From contig NZ_WHUG01000003.1 in the NCBI RefSeq assembly GCF_009380215.1, forward strand, positions 496,001 to 560,000: 64,000 nucleotides of DNA, written 5' to 3'. Each line of letters begins with the position of its first letter. The first letter of the stretch is position 1. Below are positions 8,654 through 17,763 of this stretch, one piece after another. The position numbers and the translations under genes are program-made. This stretch comes from Rugamonas aquatica (lineage in GTDB: Bacteria; Pseudomonadota; Gammaproteobacteria; Burkholderiales; Burkholderiaceae_D). Under the pieces are notes generated by a model. It searched no databases. It saw only the letters and a program-made list of their open reading frames with translations, and was not told the origin of the DNA.

Positions 8654-10242
8654 GTCTTCCACAGCAGGGGCTGCGCCAGCGCATGGCGTGGCTGCATACC
8701 TGGGGCGGCCTGTGGGTGTGCTGGCTGTCGTTCGCGATCTTCCTGACCGGCACGCTCAGCGTATTCGTCGATCCGATCTCGCATTGGATGCGGCCTGAAC
8801 TGGTGGAACAGCATGCCGAAGAATCGGCCTTCGCGCCCAGCGGCCACGATGCGCAGCTGGCGCACGGCGTCCGCCATTTGCAGCAGCAGGCGCAGGGCAG
8901 CAGCATGTGGGAGCTGTGGCCGCGCGCGGGCGAGCGGGAGTTCCAGGTGTTCTGGATCAACGCCAGCGGCTATTATTCCGACGCCCATCTGTCCACCGTG
9001 ACCGGCGCCGAAGTGCCGGACGACGCCGGCAAGGTGCGCGACACCAGCGGCGGCAACCACTTCGTCGAATTCCACCACGCGCTGCATGCCGGCAGCATTG
9101 GGCTGTGGATCGTCGGCGTGGCGTCGGCCGCGATGCTGGTGGCGCTGATCTCGGGCGTGATTACGCACAAGCGCATCTTCAAGGACTTCTTCACCTTCCG
9201 GCCGGGAAAGGGCCAGCGCTCCTGGCTGGACGCGCACAACCTGCTCGGCGTGCTGACGTTGCCGTTCTTGTTTGTCATCGTCTACAGCGGGCTGGCGATC
9301 AGCTGGAGCACCTATATGCCGGCCGTGATCTGGGCGCAGGAATTGCGCACCGGTGAAAAAACCAATGTCCGCGACTACGGCCCGGTGAGCCAACCGAGCG
9401 GCCGCCCCGGCGCGATGACGCCACTGGCGCCGCTGGTGTTGCGGGCCGAGCAGACTTTCGGCAGCCCGGTGTACGCGGTGGTGGTCAACCATCCGGGCGA
9501 CGCGGCGATGACGGTGCAGGTGTACAGCAGCACGTCGCCATCCAGCCAGCAGGGACAGCTGCTCAGTACGCGCGGCATGATGACCTTCGACGGCGTCAGC
9601 GGCGCGCTGCTGGCGACCCAGATGCCGCACGCGGTGCCCGCCAATCCGGCGCGCGCCACCATGCGTACGCTGGACGAGCTGCACCGCCTGCACTTCGCCG
9701 GCGCGGTCATCCGCTGGCTGTACTTCCTGGCCGGACTGGCGGGGACGGCGATGATGGCGGTGGGCGCCATCCTGTTCATGGTCAAGCGGCGGGTGAAGTC
9801 GCTCAAGGAATTCGGCGCGCGCACGCCGCAGGTGTATCGCCTGATCGACGTGCTCAACGTGGCGTCGGTGGCGGGCTTGCCGCTGGCATGCATCGCCTAC
9901 CTGTGGTCCAACCGCTTGATCCCGCTGGCGCTGGCCGAGCGGCACGAATGGGAAGTGGCGGCCTTCTTCGCCGCCTGGCTGGCGGCGCTGGTGCATGCCG
10001 CGTGCCGCCCCGCCGCGCTGGCGTGGAGCGAGCAGTTGTGGACGGCCGCCGCGCTGTGCCTGCTGCTGCCGGCGCTGAACGCCGTCACCACCGGCCAGCA
10101 GGTGTTCGGCTACCTGCTCGCGGGCGATATCGAACGCGGCGGTGTCGAGCTGGCGGTGCTGGCGTTCGGCGCCGTGCTGGCCGTCGCGGCGCTGCGCGCT
10201 GCGCCCAAGGTGGCGTACCGGGGAAAGGCGGTGGCGTCATGA
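8650..10242 (+). CDS. PepSY-associated TM protein, putative ferric-siderophore reductase
   Basis: This encodes 530 residues with the PepSY_TM layout. A first helix follows WLHTWGGLWVCWLSFAIFLTG, then come a large periplasmic part (with HFVEFHHALHAG), further helices (IVGVASAAMLVALISGVIT, FLFVIVYSGLAI, LYFLAGLAGTAMMAVGAIL) and a C-terminal helical block. Conserved histidines near the membrane fit haem or metal binding. Relatives such as FoxB/FpvG-type proteins reduce ferric siderophores in the periplasm to release iron. The start overlaps the preceding stop (ATGA), and the stop overlaps the next start in the same way. Reductase activity is inferred from family and operon. Confidence 0.9.
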   Translation: MSLPQQGLRQRMAWLHTWGGLWVCWLSFAIFLTGTLSVFVDPISHWMRPELVEQHAEESAFAPSGHDAQLAHGVRHLQQQAQGSSMWELWPRAGEREFQVFWINASGYYSDAHLSTVTGAEVPDDAGKVRDTSGGNHFVEFHHALHAGSIGLWIVGVASAAMLVALISGVITHKRIFKDFFTFRPGKGQRSWLDAHNLLGVLTLPFLFVIVYSGLAISWSTYMPAVIWAQELRTGEKTNVRDYGPVSQPSGRPGAMTPLAPLVLRAEQTFGSPVYAVVVNHPGDAAMTVQVYSSTSPSSQQGQLLSTRGMMTFDGVSGALLATQMPHAVPANPARATMRTLDELHRLHFAGAVIRWLYFLAGLAGTAMMAVGAILFMVKRRVKSLKEFGARTPQVYRLIDVLNVASVAGLPLACIAYLWSNRLIPLALAERHEWEVAAFFAAWLAALVHAACRPAALAWSEQLWTAAALCLLLPALNAVTTGQQVFGYLLAGDIERGGVELAVLAFGAVLAVAALRAAPKVAYRGKAVAS

Positions 10243-10526
10243 ATTACGCACTGACCGTGGCGGCGGCCCTGCTGTTGGCCAGCTCCGGCATGACGGCGCT
10301 GGCGCTGGCGATCGACCGCCATCACCGCCAGGTCTACGGCGCCGACGCCACGCCGGGCGCGCGCCTGGTCTTGCGCGTCGCCGGTGCTGTGCTGCTGGCG
10401 CTGGCGATCTGCCCGTGCGTGCTGCTGTGGGGTGCTGGCGCGGGCATCGTGGCGTGGACCGGCATGCTGACGGCAGGCGCGCTGGTGCCGGCGCTGGCGC
10501 TGGCCTACCATCCGCGCAGGAAGTAG
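10239..10526 (+). CDS. DUF3325 small membrane protein
   Basis: This 95-residue protein has three predicted helices (LTVAAALLLASSGMTALAL, VLRVAGAVLLALAICPCVLLW, WTGMLTAGALVPALAL). It overlaps the PepSY gene by four bases. The trio DUF3649, PepSY and DUF3325 recurs in proteobacterial siderophore operons, so this is the last gene of the Fur-controlled unit. Its molecular role is unknown. Confidence 0.85.
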   Translation: MNYALTVAAALLLASSGMTALALAIDRHHRQVYGADATPGARLVLRVAGAVLLALAICPCVLLWGAGAGIVAWTGMLTAGALVPALALAYHPRRK

Positions 10527-10638
10527 ACCGAGGGACTTAGCCCACAAAAAAAGTTTGCATCGGCGCAACACTCATTGCGGCGATCCAGACGGCATTTGCT
10601 AGAATGAGGCTCGGATTACTGCGGTCGCCTCCCATGCC

Positions 10639-11421
10639 ATGAGTCGTTTCTACGCATTCCTGTTGCTGTTCGGTCTCGCTGCCGGTTCCGCCTGCGCGGC
10701 CACCGTGCAGGTGTGCGCCGACCAGGCGGAAATGCCGCCGCTGGTGTTCGCCGAACGCATCGATGGCCAGCGCAGCGACAAGGTGGTGGGCGCCAGCGTC
10801 GACCTGCTCAAGCTGATCGGCTCGCGCCACGGCTGGCAGGTCAGCGTGCAGCTGCTGCCATGGGCGCGCTGCCTGGCGCTGGTGGCCGATCATCGCATGG
10901 ACCTGGCGCTCAACGCCGGCCAGACCGACGCCGGCAACAAGCTGGCGCTCAGCGATGTCTACTTCACCATGCACAATGTGTACTTCTATTCGCGCCGGGC
11001 GCGGCCGCAAGGCTTGACGCTGCAAAAGCTCAGCGATGTCAACAACTACCACTTGTGCGGCCTGGGCGGCTACCAGTTCGAAGCCTACGGCATCCCCACC
11101 AGCAAGGTCGACCGGGGCGTCACCGTCGGCTATGAACAGCTGATCGGCAAGCTGCACCTGGGCCGCTGCGACTTGTTCATCGATAGCCGCGAAACCATGG
11201 CCGGCCAGTACCTGATCAACCCCAAGCTGCGCAGCCTGCTGGTGGATGGCACGCTGGTCAGCCAGCCGCTGCCGGATTCGCCATTGCGTCCGCTGTATTT
11301 CGCCGTGGCCGCCGGCGGTGCCGATGCCGCGAAGCTGCTGCAGAATCTGAACGAAGGCCTGGCGCGCCTGGGCAAGACGCACGAACTCGACAAGCTGCTG
11401 GCCCGCTACCTGGAACCCTAA
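10639..11421 (+). CDS. Periplasmic solute-binding family 3-like protein
   Basis: This encodes 260 residues with a signal peptide ending near GSACA-ATVQVC. The fold pattern of amino-acid-type binding proteins is visible: VGASVDLLKLIGSRHGWQVSVQLLPWARCLALVADHRMDLALNAGQT, then the hinge and second lobe. No transporter genes are adjacent. Instead it sits upstream of a porin-like gene and a PstS-like gene in the same direction, with a 20-bp gap to the porin. Orphan proteins of this type often act as sensors rather than in transport. The ligand is unknown. Confidence 0.85.
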   Translation: MSRFYAFLLLFGLAAGSACAATVQVCADQAEMPPLVFAERIDGQRSDKVVGASVDLLKLIGSRHGWQVSVQLLPWARCLALVADHRMDLALNAGQTDAGNKLALSDVYFTMHNVYFYSRRARPQGLTLQKLSDVNNYHLCGLGGYQFEAYGIPTSKVDRGVTVGYEQLIGKLHLGRCDLFIDSRETMAGQYLINPKLRSLLVDGTLVSQPLPDSPLRPLYFAVAAGGADAAKLLQNLNEGLARLGKTHELDKLLARYLEP

Positions 11422-11441
11422 CCGACACGCACGGAGGCTGG

Positions 11442-12551
11442 ATGCACGCCACTTCCCCCTTGAATCAGGCCATGCTGCTGGCGCTGCTGGGCGGCGCATG
11501 CGCCTTGCCCGCGCGGGCCGCGGAACCGCCGTCCGATCCGGTGCAGCCGATGTGGTCGGTCAACGGCTTCGGCACGGTCGGGCTGGCCCATTCGGACCAG
11601 CATGCAGGCGACTATGTGTTCGACAATCTGCAACCGTCCGGCAGCGGCCGCAACCGCCAGTGGACCGGCGATGTCGACAGCCGCCTCGGCCTGCAACTGA
11701 CGGCCAATTTCACGCCGCAGCTGTCCGGCGTGGTGCAAGTGGTGTCCGAGTACCGCTCGAACAACCGCTACCAGCCCTTCATCAGCTGGGCCAACCTCAA
11801 GTATGCGATGACGCCGGACCTCAGCGTGCGTGTGGGGCGCATCGGGCTGGCCAGTTTCATGGCGTCGGATTCGCGCCGGGTCGGCTACAGCAATATGACG
11901 GCGCGTCCGCCGATCGAGGTCTACCGCCTGCTGGCGCTGAAGGAAAGCGACGGCGTCGATGCCTCGTACCGCACGCACTTCGGCGGCTTCAGCAACACCA
12001 CCAGCATCCTGTACGGCAAGCGCACCGTCACCAACACGCGCGGCGTCGACGTGCATTCCACCGCCGTCATGGGCGTGTTCGACACGCTGGAGCGCGGTCC
12101 GCTGGTACTCCACGCGGCCTATCAGCAGCGCGATGTCGACAACCAGAATCCGCCGCGCGGGCGCTTCATGTCGCTGGGGGCGGCATGGGATCCCGGGCCG
12201 TGGTTTGTGTCCGGCGAATGGGTCAGGGTCGGCAATTACGACGGCAAGGGCGTCAAGGCGATACGCGAAGCCTGGTATGTGAACGGCGGCATGCGCTTCG
12301 GCACGCTGGCGCCGTATGTGACGCTGTCCGAGCTGCGGCCGCTGACCGATACCGGCAACATACCCGTTGCGCAGCGCACCTATGCGGCCGGCCTGCGCTG
12401 GGATGCGGCGCGCAATGTCGATTTCAAATTGCAGTGGGACCAGCTGCACCTGGGCAGCGCGTCGTACGGCACCTTGCAGAACGTGGTGGCGGGCGCGCCG
12501 CGTGGCGGCCATGTGAACGTGGTCAGCGTGCTGGCCGATTTCCTCTACTGA
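11442..12551 (+). CDS. Porin-like outer-membrane beta-barrel protein
   Basis: This 369-residue protein has a signal peptide (QAMLLALLGGACALPARAAE) and a beta-barrel pattern of alternating residues. It shows WSVNGFGTVGLAHSD at the start and features such as SRLGLQLTANFTPQLSGVVQVVSEYR and LKYAMTPDLSVRVGRIGL typical of trimeric porin-like proteins. It ends in VSVLADFLY with an aromatic last residue. It lies between two periplasmic binding-type proteins, and its stop overlaps the next start (TGATG). It probably provides a channel or scaffold in the outer membrane; the substrate is unknown. Confidence 0.87.
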   Translation: MHATSPLNQAMLLALLGGACALPARAAEPPSDPVQPMWSVNGFGTVGLAHSDQHAGDYVFDNLQPSGSGRNRQWTGDVDSRLGLQLTANFTPQLSGVVQVVSEYRSNNRYQPFISWANLKYAMTPDLSVRVGRIGLASFMASDSRRVGYSNMTARPPIEVYRLLALKESDGVDASYRTHFGGFSNTTSILYGKRTVTNTRGVDVHSTAVMGVFDTLERGPLVLHAAYQQRDVDNQNPPRGRFMSLGAAWDPGPWFVSGEWVRVGNYDGKGVKAIREAWYVNGGMRFGTLAPYVTLSELRPLTDTGNIPVAQRTYAAGLRWDAARNVDFKLQWDQLHLGSASYGTLQNVVAGAPRGGHVNVVSVLADFLY

Positions 12552-12991
12552 TGGGCCACCCGACCATGCGACAGCCCATCATCATCGCTGTGTTGGCCGC
12601 CGCACTGCTGGCCGGCGGCGTCTGCCGCGCCGAGGTGGTGGTGATCGTCTCGGCGCGCAATCCCGTCAAGGCCCTCAGCAGCGAGCAGGCGGCCGACTTG
12701 TTCCTTGGCGTGTCGGCGGACTTTCCCAACGGCCTGCACGCGGTGCCGATCGACCAGAGCGAAGGCTCGCCGGTGCGCGACACCTTCTACCTGCGCAGCA
12801 GCGGCAAGGCGCCGGCGCAGATGAAGGCTTACTGGGCGCGCATGCTGTTCACCGGGCGCGGACAGCCGCCGGTGGAATCGGGCGACAGCGCCACCGTCAA
12901 GCGCCTGGTGGCCGACAATCCCAACCTGGTCGGCTATATCGACCGCAGCGCGCTGGACCCCAGCGTGCGTGCGGTGCTGACGATCCACTAA
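12551..12991 (+). CDS. PstS-like phosphate-binding-type periplasmic protein
   Basis: This encodes 146 residues from the ATG that overlaps the porin stop; an internal ATG at 12566 would begin closer to the signal peptide RQPIIIAVLAAALLAGG. The mature part (VIVSARNPVKALSSEQAADLFLG, VPIDQSEGSPVRDTFYLR, KAYWARMLFTGRGQPP, VGYIDRSAL) matches the short single-lobe PstS-like proteins often found beside sensor kinases or porins. It is too short for a full two-lobe phosphate-binding protein. Binding of phosphate is not shown by the sequence. Confidence 0.85.
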   Translation: MGHPTMRQPIIIAVLAAALLAGGVCRAEVVVIVSARNPVKALSSEQAADLFLGVSADFPNGLHAVPIDQSEGSPVRDTFYLRSSGKAPAQMKAYWARMLFTGRGQPPVESGDSATVKRLVADNPNLVGYIDRSALDPSVRAVLTIH

Positions 12992-13019
12992 GCCCCCGTC
13001 ATGCACGCCACTGGCGGGC

Positions 13020-13098
13020 ATGACTTCCCGCGCAGGCGGGAACCCATGCTAAGCCTCCCGGCATGCGGCGTATGGATTCCCGCCTGCGCGGGAATGAC
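13020..13098. repeat. Paired inverted REP-like palindromes (copy A)
   Basis: Two palindromes, TTCCCGCGCAGGCGGGAA at 13025-13042 and TTCCCGCCTGCGCGGGAA at 13077-13094, are reverse complements of each other and flanked by CAT/ATG-GA borders, giving a larger stem. The element fills the gap between two convergent gene ends and resembles two more copies at 29751 and 53964. It may also stop transcription from both sides. Confidence 0.85.
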
Positions 13099-13108
13099 GC
13101 ATTCGAGG

Positions 13109-16100
13109 TCAATGCGCGCTGAGGTCGGCCGTATCGACCAGGCAGGCTTCGCGCACGCGCTGCACCGTCGCCGGCGACTCCATCTGGAACCACTCGTGAT
13201 GGCCGCGGTCCTTGCGCGCCGCCAGCACGGCGCGCTTGATCGCGAAGAAGGCCGCCACCGCCAGCGTCATCGGCGGCTCGCCGATTTCCTTGGCCGACAA
13301 AATGTCACCCTCGTCCTGCGGCGCGTTCTTCGCCAGCTCCCTCGGGAACATCATGATGTTCATCTCCAGCGGGATCGATTGCGCTGCCGGCGGTTTGTAC
13401 TCCCAGGTGTTGGTGGTGTACAGCGCGCCCGGCGCCGGCCGCGTGGCGCTGGCCTCGGTGCTGGACGTGGCCGGCTGGTAGCTCAGGTCTTCGCTGGTCA
13501 CATAACCCAGGCCCTGGACGAAGCCGCCTTCGACCTGGCCCACGTCCACCGCCGGATTCAGGCACTTGCCGCCGTCGTACACCACGTCGGCGCGCAGGAT
13601 GGTGGTCTCGCCGGTCAGCACGTCGAGTTCGATCTCGACGCAGGCCGCGCTGTAGGTGTAGCCGGTGAAGTAGTCGACTTCCTCGCTGGCGGGCTTGCCG
13701 TCCACCAGTTTGAATTCCAGGTTGCCGTCCGGATGCTCGCCGCCCTCGATCGCCACCCGCGCCTGCGCCGACAGGTTGAGCCGCTCGTTGAAAGCCATGC
13801 TGACGATGTTCTTCCAGATCATCGTTTGCGGATTGCCCGGCGTGGTCTCGGCGCGCCAGCCGTCCTTGTAGTCCCAGAAGTTGATACGGTTGGCGACGCA
13901 CCAGTCGTTGCCGTTGGCGGTCAGCAGGCCGAGGCAGTAGGCTTCCAGCCGCTGGCGCAGTTCGCCGCAAGCCTGCTGCGCGGCCAGGCCGTTGAACGAG
14001 GTGCCGGTGGAGGCGCCGGTGCTCTCCGGGTTCGGCACCACGGCGGTGTCGTTTTCCGCCACCCGTATCATGCCGATCGGTACGTTCAGCGCATAGGCCA
14101 CCACTTGCGCCATCTTGGTGTTCAGGCCCTGGCCCATCTCGATGCCGCCGTGGCGCACCAGCACCGTGCCGTCCTGCGAGTACACCTCGATCAGCGCGCC
14201 GCCCTGTTCCAGCAGCGCCAGGTTGAAGCCCGAGCCGTACTTCACCGGCAGCACCGAGATGCCGCGCTTGCGCCAGCGGTTGGCGGCGTTGAACTGCTCG
14301 ACCGCCACCGCGCGTTCGGTGAAGCCGGCCTTGTCCAGCGTGTACTCCCACACCTCGCGCATGTAGCACGATTCCAGCGGTTCGGCATACGGCGTCACCT
14401 GGCCTTGCACGTACAGATTGCGCGAGCGCACCTGCTCCGGCGTCAGGCCGACGCTGTGGGCGGCCGCTTCGATGGCGTCCTCGACGATGATGGCGCCCTG
14501 GATCATGCCGACCGTCCGCATCGAGGTGTTGGAGGTCTTGTCGGTGCGGCAGACGTCGGTGGTGCACGACCAGTTGGGGATGAAGTAGGCCGAGTCGCTG
14601 CGCAGCGCCATGCAGTCGCTGATGATGAAGCTGCAATCGTAGGTGCGGCCGCCGTCCAGCCAGTAGTCGGCCTGGAAGCCGAACAGCTTGCCGTGCGTGA
14701 GCGGGTTGCTGGCGTCGCCGATGGCGATGTTGTAGTTGCCCAGCGCAGGATGGCGGTGGCCGAACATGGCGGTGTCGACCTGGCGCAGCGCGGCCATGCG
14801 CAGCGGCCGGTTCAGCTTCCACGCGCCGACGGCGGCGATGGTGCTGGCGAAGGCTGATTGTCCGCACTTGCCGCCGTAGCCGCCGCCGATGCGGCGCACG
14901 CGCACGTCGACCTTGTTGGCCGGCAGTTGCAGCACGCGGCCGACCGCGCTCTGCACCACGTTGGCGTCCTGGGTGGAGGCGTAGACGCGCATCTGGCGGT
15001 CTTCCACCGGCTCGACGTAGCTGGACTGCGTCTCCATGTAGAAGTGGATCTGGCTGCCGACCTTCTGGCTGCTGGAGGTGCGCGTGCAGCTGACGCTGCC
15101 GTAGAGGTCGCTGGCAATCGGCACGTTGTGGGCCACCACCGGCTGCTTCAAGTCGGGCTGTTCGGGCGGACGCGGCGGCATCCAGTCGAGGGTGGTGCCG
15201 CTGCGTGTGATCTTCCAGATGTGCGAGTACCACGGGGCGCCTGCCGGTTTGTCGAGGAAGACCAGCTTGTTGCGCTCGGCGTCGGTGTCGGGCAGTTCGA
15301 TCAGCGGGGTCTCGGCCTGGAACTTGCAGTAGTGCTGTTGCAGATAGGCGGCCGCTTCCTGCGCCAGCTGTTCGTTGCGAGCCACCACCATGCCGATGCA
15401 CTGGCCGTAGCCGGTCAGCAGCATCGGCGCGCGCGGGTCGTAGCCGGTCGGCAGTACGCCGTCCGGGCAATCGGCCACCTCGACGCTGATGGCGAAGATG
15501 GGATCGTCCAGCGCCATGCCATCGATCACGGGGCCGGGCACGTCGATGGCGGTGATGTAATCCTTCACGGCCGGGTACAAGGTCTTCAGCGCGGCCAGCA
15601 CCTCAGCCGGCGAGGCCGGGCCGATGACGCCGGGCACGGCGTAGGTGCACGTGCCCTTGGCCACCATGCTTTGCACCGGCGCGCCGTTCATGCCGGTGGG
15701 CGGCATCGGTATGTCGTGGATGTACTGCGCCTCGCCGGTGGCTTGCAGCATGGCTTCGATTTTGACGTAGGGTACGTGCACCGGGAATTGGTCGGCATAG
15801 GCTTTGTAGGCCTGGGTGCCGGTCGACACCGGCCGTTCGCCGCGTTCGCCGGCCGAGCGCACGGCCGGCGGCACCGGCAGGCCGCGCCATTCGCACACGG
15901 CGATAAAGAATTTATACAAATACGATTCGGCCAGCTGGCGTTTGTAGGCAGTGCTGTAGCCTTCGTCGGGCAACTGGGCGTAATGGCTGGCGTAGCGGTC
16001 GATCAGCGCTTCCAGTTCCTGGCGCAGCACCGGCATCGCCAGCGCCAGCGCGGCGTCGTCCCAGCGCTTGCCGCGCAGTGCCTGCTCGGTGTGCGGCATG

Positions 16101-17482
16101 CGTGTGGCCACCGGCGACATGCCGCCGAACACCAGCGCGATATCGGCGACGTGCTGGTGCGCGTCGAGCTTGACGCGCATGCCGCTGTTGACGATGGAGT
16201 GGGCGTTGACCTCGCGCTGCGCGGTCTTGTAGGTTTGCGCGTACTCGTCGGCGCCGGTCAGGCGCACGTGGTAGGACAGCAGCACGCAGCCGTCGGCATG
16301 GTGGCGCCAGTAGGCGGGCAGGTCCAGCAGCGGCAGGGTTTTCGGCTCGGCCTGTTCGGGCGCGGCCACCGTCACCGTGGCGTCCAGTGCGGCCAGCGCG
16401 GTGAACAGGTCGGAAGGGAAGGGCACGCCCTGCTCGGCGTGGGTGACCACCAGCATGGTGTTGCCGGCCAGCGTGGCGGCGTTGCGGACGATGCCGCCGG
16501 CGGTGCGGCCGGCCATGTAGGCCAGCGCCTGCAAGCCGGCGTTGGGCATGGCGGTGTTTTCGGCGTCGAGGAAGTCCAGCAGCCTGGCGTACAGCAGGCC
16601 GCCGCCCAGGCGCAGATGGTCGCCCGCGCGGCACAGCACGTGCAGTTCCGGTACGTGCGAGATGTCGATGAATACATGCGGATTTTCCACCGTGCGCGGG
16701 TAGATGCCGATCGAGGTGTTGCCGCCGACCAGGCGCAGCTCGGCGCGGTCGGGGAAGTCGCGCATCAGGCCGATGGTGCTGGACACCGTCAGCGGCCGGA
16801 ACCAGTGATAGCCGTTGGCCGAATAGTGCACGGGGCGCGGCGGTTTGCGCAGCTCGTCGGGGAAGGCCACCTCCACCGGCGCGGTGCGCGCCACTTCCTC
16901 GGCCGGATCGACTTCACAGCGCATGCAGCCGGCCTCGTCGACTTTCGGATCCCAGTCGGAGGCGAAGGTTTTCTTGAAGCCGTACAGGATGGGGCGGTAG
17001 CCGGTGCAGCGGCAGATATTACCGTCGAACATGGCCTCGATCTCTTGCTTGGTACCGGGCTTTTCGCCGCGCTGGGCCACGGCGGCCGTCATGTTCATGA
17101 TCCAGCCGGGGGTGCAGTAACCGCATTGGGTGCCGTTGTTGCGCGCCAGCCCGTTCTGCACGGTGCTGATGCAGCCGGACTTGACGCTGCCCGTGCCTTC
17201 CACCGTCGTCACCAGCATGCCGTCCAGCGACGCCACCGGGCGCAGGCAGGAGTTGACCGAGCGATGCTCGACTTGTCCCGTGTCCTCGTTCCAGCTCGAC
17301 AGCATGACGGTGCAGGCGCCGCAGCCGCCCTGTTTGCAGCCTATCTTGGTGCCGGTCAGGCCGACTTCCGGCGAGCGCAGGTAGTCGGCCAGCAGCACGG
17401 TCGGATCGACGGTCGGCAACTGCACCCGTTCGCCGTTGAGATAGAAGACCAGGTCGGCTGTTTGGGCGGAGGAAGTGGGCAT
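13109..17482 (-). CDS. Single-chain molybdenum hydroxylase, xanthine dehydrogenase family
   Basis: This 1457-residue protein carries all domains of eukaryotic-type xanthine dehydrogenase on one chain; bacteria more often use two or three subunits. A plant-type 2Fe-2S domain has Cys49, 54, 57 and 79. A helical 2Fe-2S domain has CGYC at 120-123 and CRC at 157-159. An FAD domain shows LRLVGGNTSIGI, and the molybdopterin domains have IGGGYGGKCGQ, GMGQGLNTKMAQ and the catalytic Glu1402 in EIGEPP. The residue after GGYGGK is Cys873, where xanthine dehydrogenases have the purine-binding Glu; the FRGFG-type Arg region is partly kept (SMRTVG). The substrate may therefore differ. The start is the ATG with CAGGAG ahead. 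No XdhC maturation gene is near. Confidence 0.93.
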   Translation of the reverse strand: MPTSSAQTADLVFYLNGERVQLPTVDPTVLLADYLRSPEVGLTGTKIGCKQGGCGACTVMLSSWNEDTGQVEHRSVNSCLRPVASLDGMLVTTVEGTGSVKSGCISTVQNGLARNNGTQCGYCTPGWIMNMTAAVAQRGEKPGTKQEIEAMFDGNICRCTGYRPILYGFKKTFASDWDPKVDEAGCMRCEVDPAEEVARTAPVEVAFPDELRKPPRPVHYSANGYHWFRPLTVSSTIGLMRDFPDRAELRLVGGNTSIGIYPRTVENPHVFIDISHVPELHVLCRAGDHLRLGGGLLYARLLDFLDAENTAMPNAGLQALAYMAGRTAGGIVRNAATLAGNTMLVVTHAEQGVPFPSDLFTALAALDATVTVAAPEQAEPKTLPLLDLPAYWRHHADGCVLLSYHVRLTGADEYAQTYKTAQREVNAHSIVNSGMRVKLDAHQHVADIALVFGGMSPVATRMPHTEQALRGKRWDDAALALAMPVLRQELEALIDRYASHYAQLPDEGYSTAYKRQLAESYLYKFFIAVCEWRGLPVPPAVRSAGERGERPVSTGTQAYKAYADQFPVHVPYVKIEAMLQATGEAQYIHDIPMPPTGMNGAPVQSMVAKGTCTYAVPGVIGPASPAEVLAALKTLYPAVKDYITAIDVPGPVIDGMALDDPIFAISVEVADCPDGVLPTGYDPRAPMLLTGYGQCIGMVVARNEQLAQEAAAYLQQHYCKFQAETPLIELPDTDAERNKLVFLDKPAGAPWYSHIWKITRSGTTLDWMPPRPPEQPDLKQPVVAHNVPIASDLYGSVSCTRTSSSQKVGSQIHFYMETQSSYVEPVEDRQMRVYASTQDANVVQSAVGRVLQLPANKVDVRVRRIGGGYGGKCGQSAFASTIAAVGAWKLNRPLRMAALRQVDTAMFGHRHPALGNYNIAIGDASNPLTHGKLFGFQADYWLDGGRTYDCSFIISDCMALRSDSAYFIPNWSCTTDVCRTDKTSNTSMRTVGMIQGAIIVEDAIEAAAHSVGLTPEQVRSRNLYVQGQVTPYAEPLESCYMREVWEYTLDKAGFTERAVAVEQFNAANRWRKRGISVLPVKYGSGFNLALLEQGGALIEVYSQDGTVLVRHGGIEMGQGLNTKMAQVVAYALNVPIGMIRVAENDTAVVPNPESTGASTGTSFNGLAAQQACGELRQRLEAYCLGLLTANGNDWCVANRINFWDYKDGWRAETTPGNPQTMIWKNIVSMAFNERLNLSAQARVAIEGGEHPDGNLEFKLVDGKPASEEVDYFTGYTYSAACVEIELDVLTGETTILRADVVYDGGKCLNPAVDVGQVEGGFVQGLGYVTSEDLSYQPATSSTEASATRPAPGALYTTNTWEYKPPAAQSIPLEMNIMMFPRELAKNAPQDEGDILSAKEIGEPPMTLAVAAFFAIKRAVLAARKDRGHHEWFQMESPATVQRVREACLVDTADLSAH

Positions 17483-17655
17483 GGAAAGCTCCTGTGGAGT
17501 AAGTGGTATGGTCCAACGTGGCGAATTCGAGACAGCCCAAAACAACAGGCTGCCCGCGCAGAATACTGGCTGGCCTGCGGGGCGGACAACATAATTCTGA
17601 GCATTTTTGCCGACATAAAAACTCACCAATTACCACGCGTTGTATTTTTCCCTGA

Positions 17656-17685
17656 TTGACACTGAAGAATTCACGGTGCTATAGT
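17656..17685 (+). promoter_or_regulatory. Sigma-70-type promoter of the GH30 gene
   Basis: TTGACA at 17656-17661 and TATAGT at 17680-17685 are separated by 18 bases. The predicted transcription start falls at about 17692, just before the palindromic operator, which fits repression by a bound LacI-family protein. Confidence 0.75.
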
Positions 17686-17696
17686 TAATTTAACAA

Positions 17697-17712
17697 GTGG
17701 AAGCGTTTCCAC
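17697..17712. promoter_or_regulatory. LacI-family-type operator before GH30 gene
   Basis: GTGGAAGCGTTTCCAC is a near-palindrome with the central CG typical of LacI-family sites. It lies just after the predicted transcription start. An almost identical perfect version stands before the next gene at 19308. The matching regulator is not certain; neither LacI gene in the window is adjacent. Confidence 0.8.
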
Positions 17713-17763
17713 TCACAATAAAACCAGGACGGACGGGCAACGACCCGGCCGCACGGAGACAGA

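Noticed and set aside
13020..13098. Possible CRISPR repeat-spacer structure
   Set aside because: Only two inverted palindromes with no regular direct repeats or spacers, and the same pair recurs elsewhere as a REP-like element.
14858..17659. Open frame of 933 codons on the plus strand
   Set aside because: Antisense to the molybdenum hydroxylase, whose domains are clear on the minus strand; composition is that of a shadow frame.
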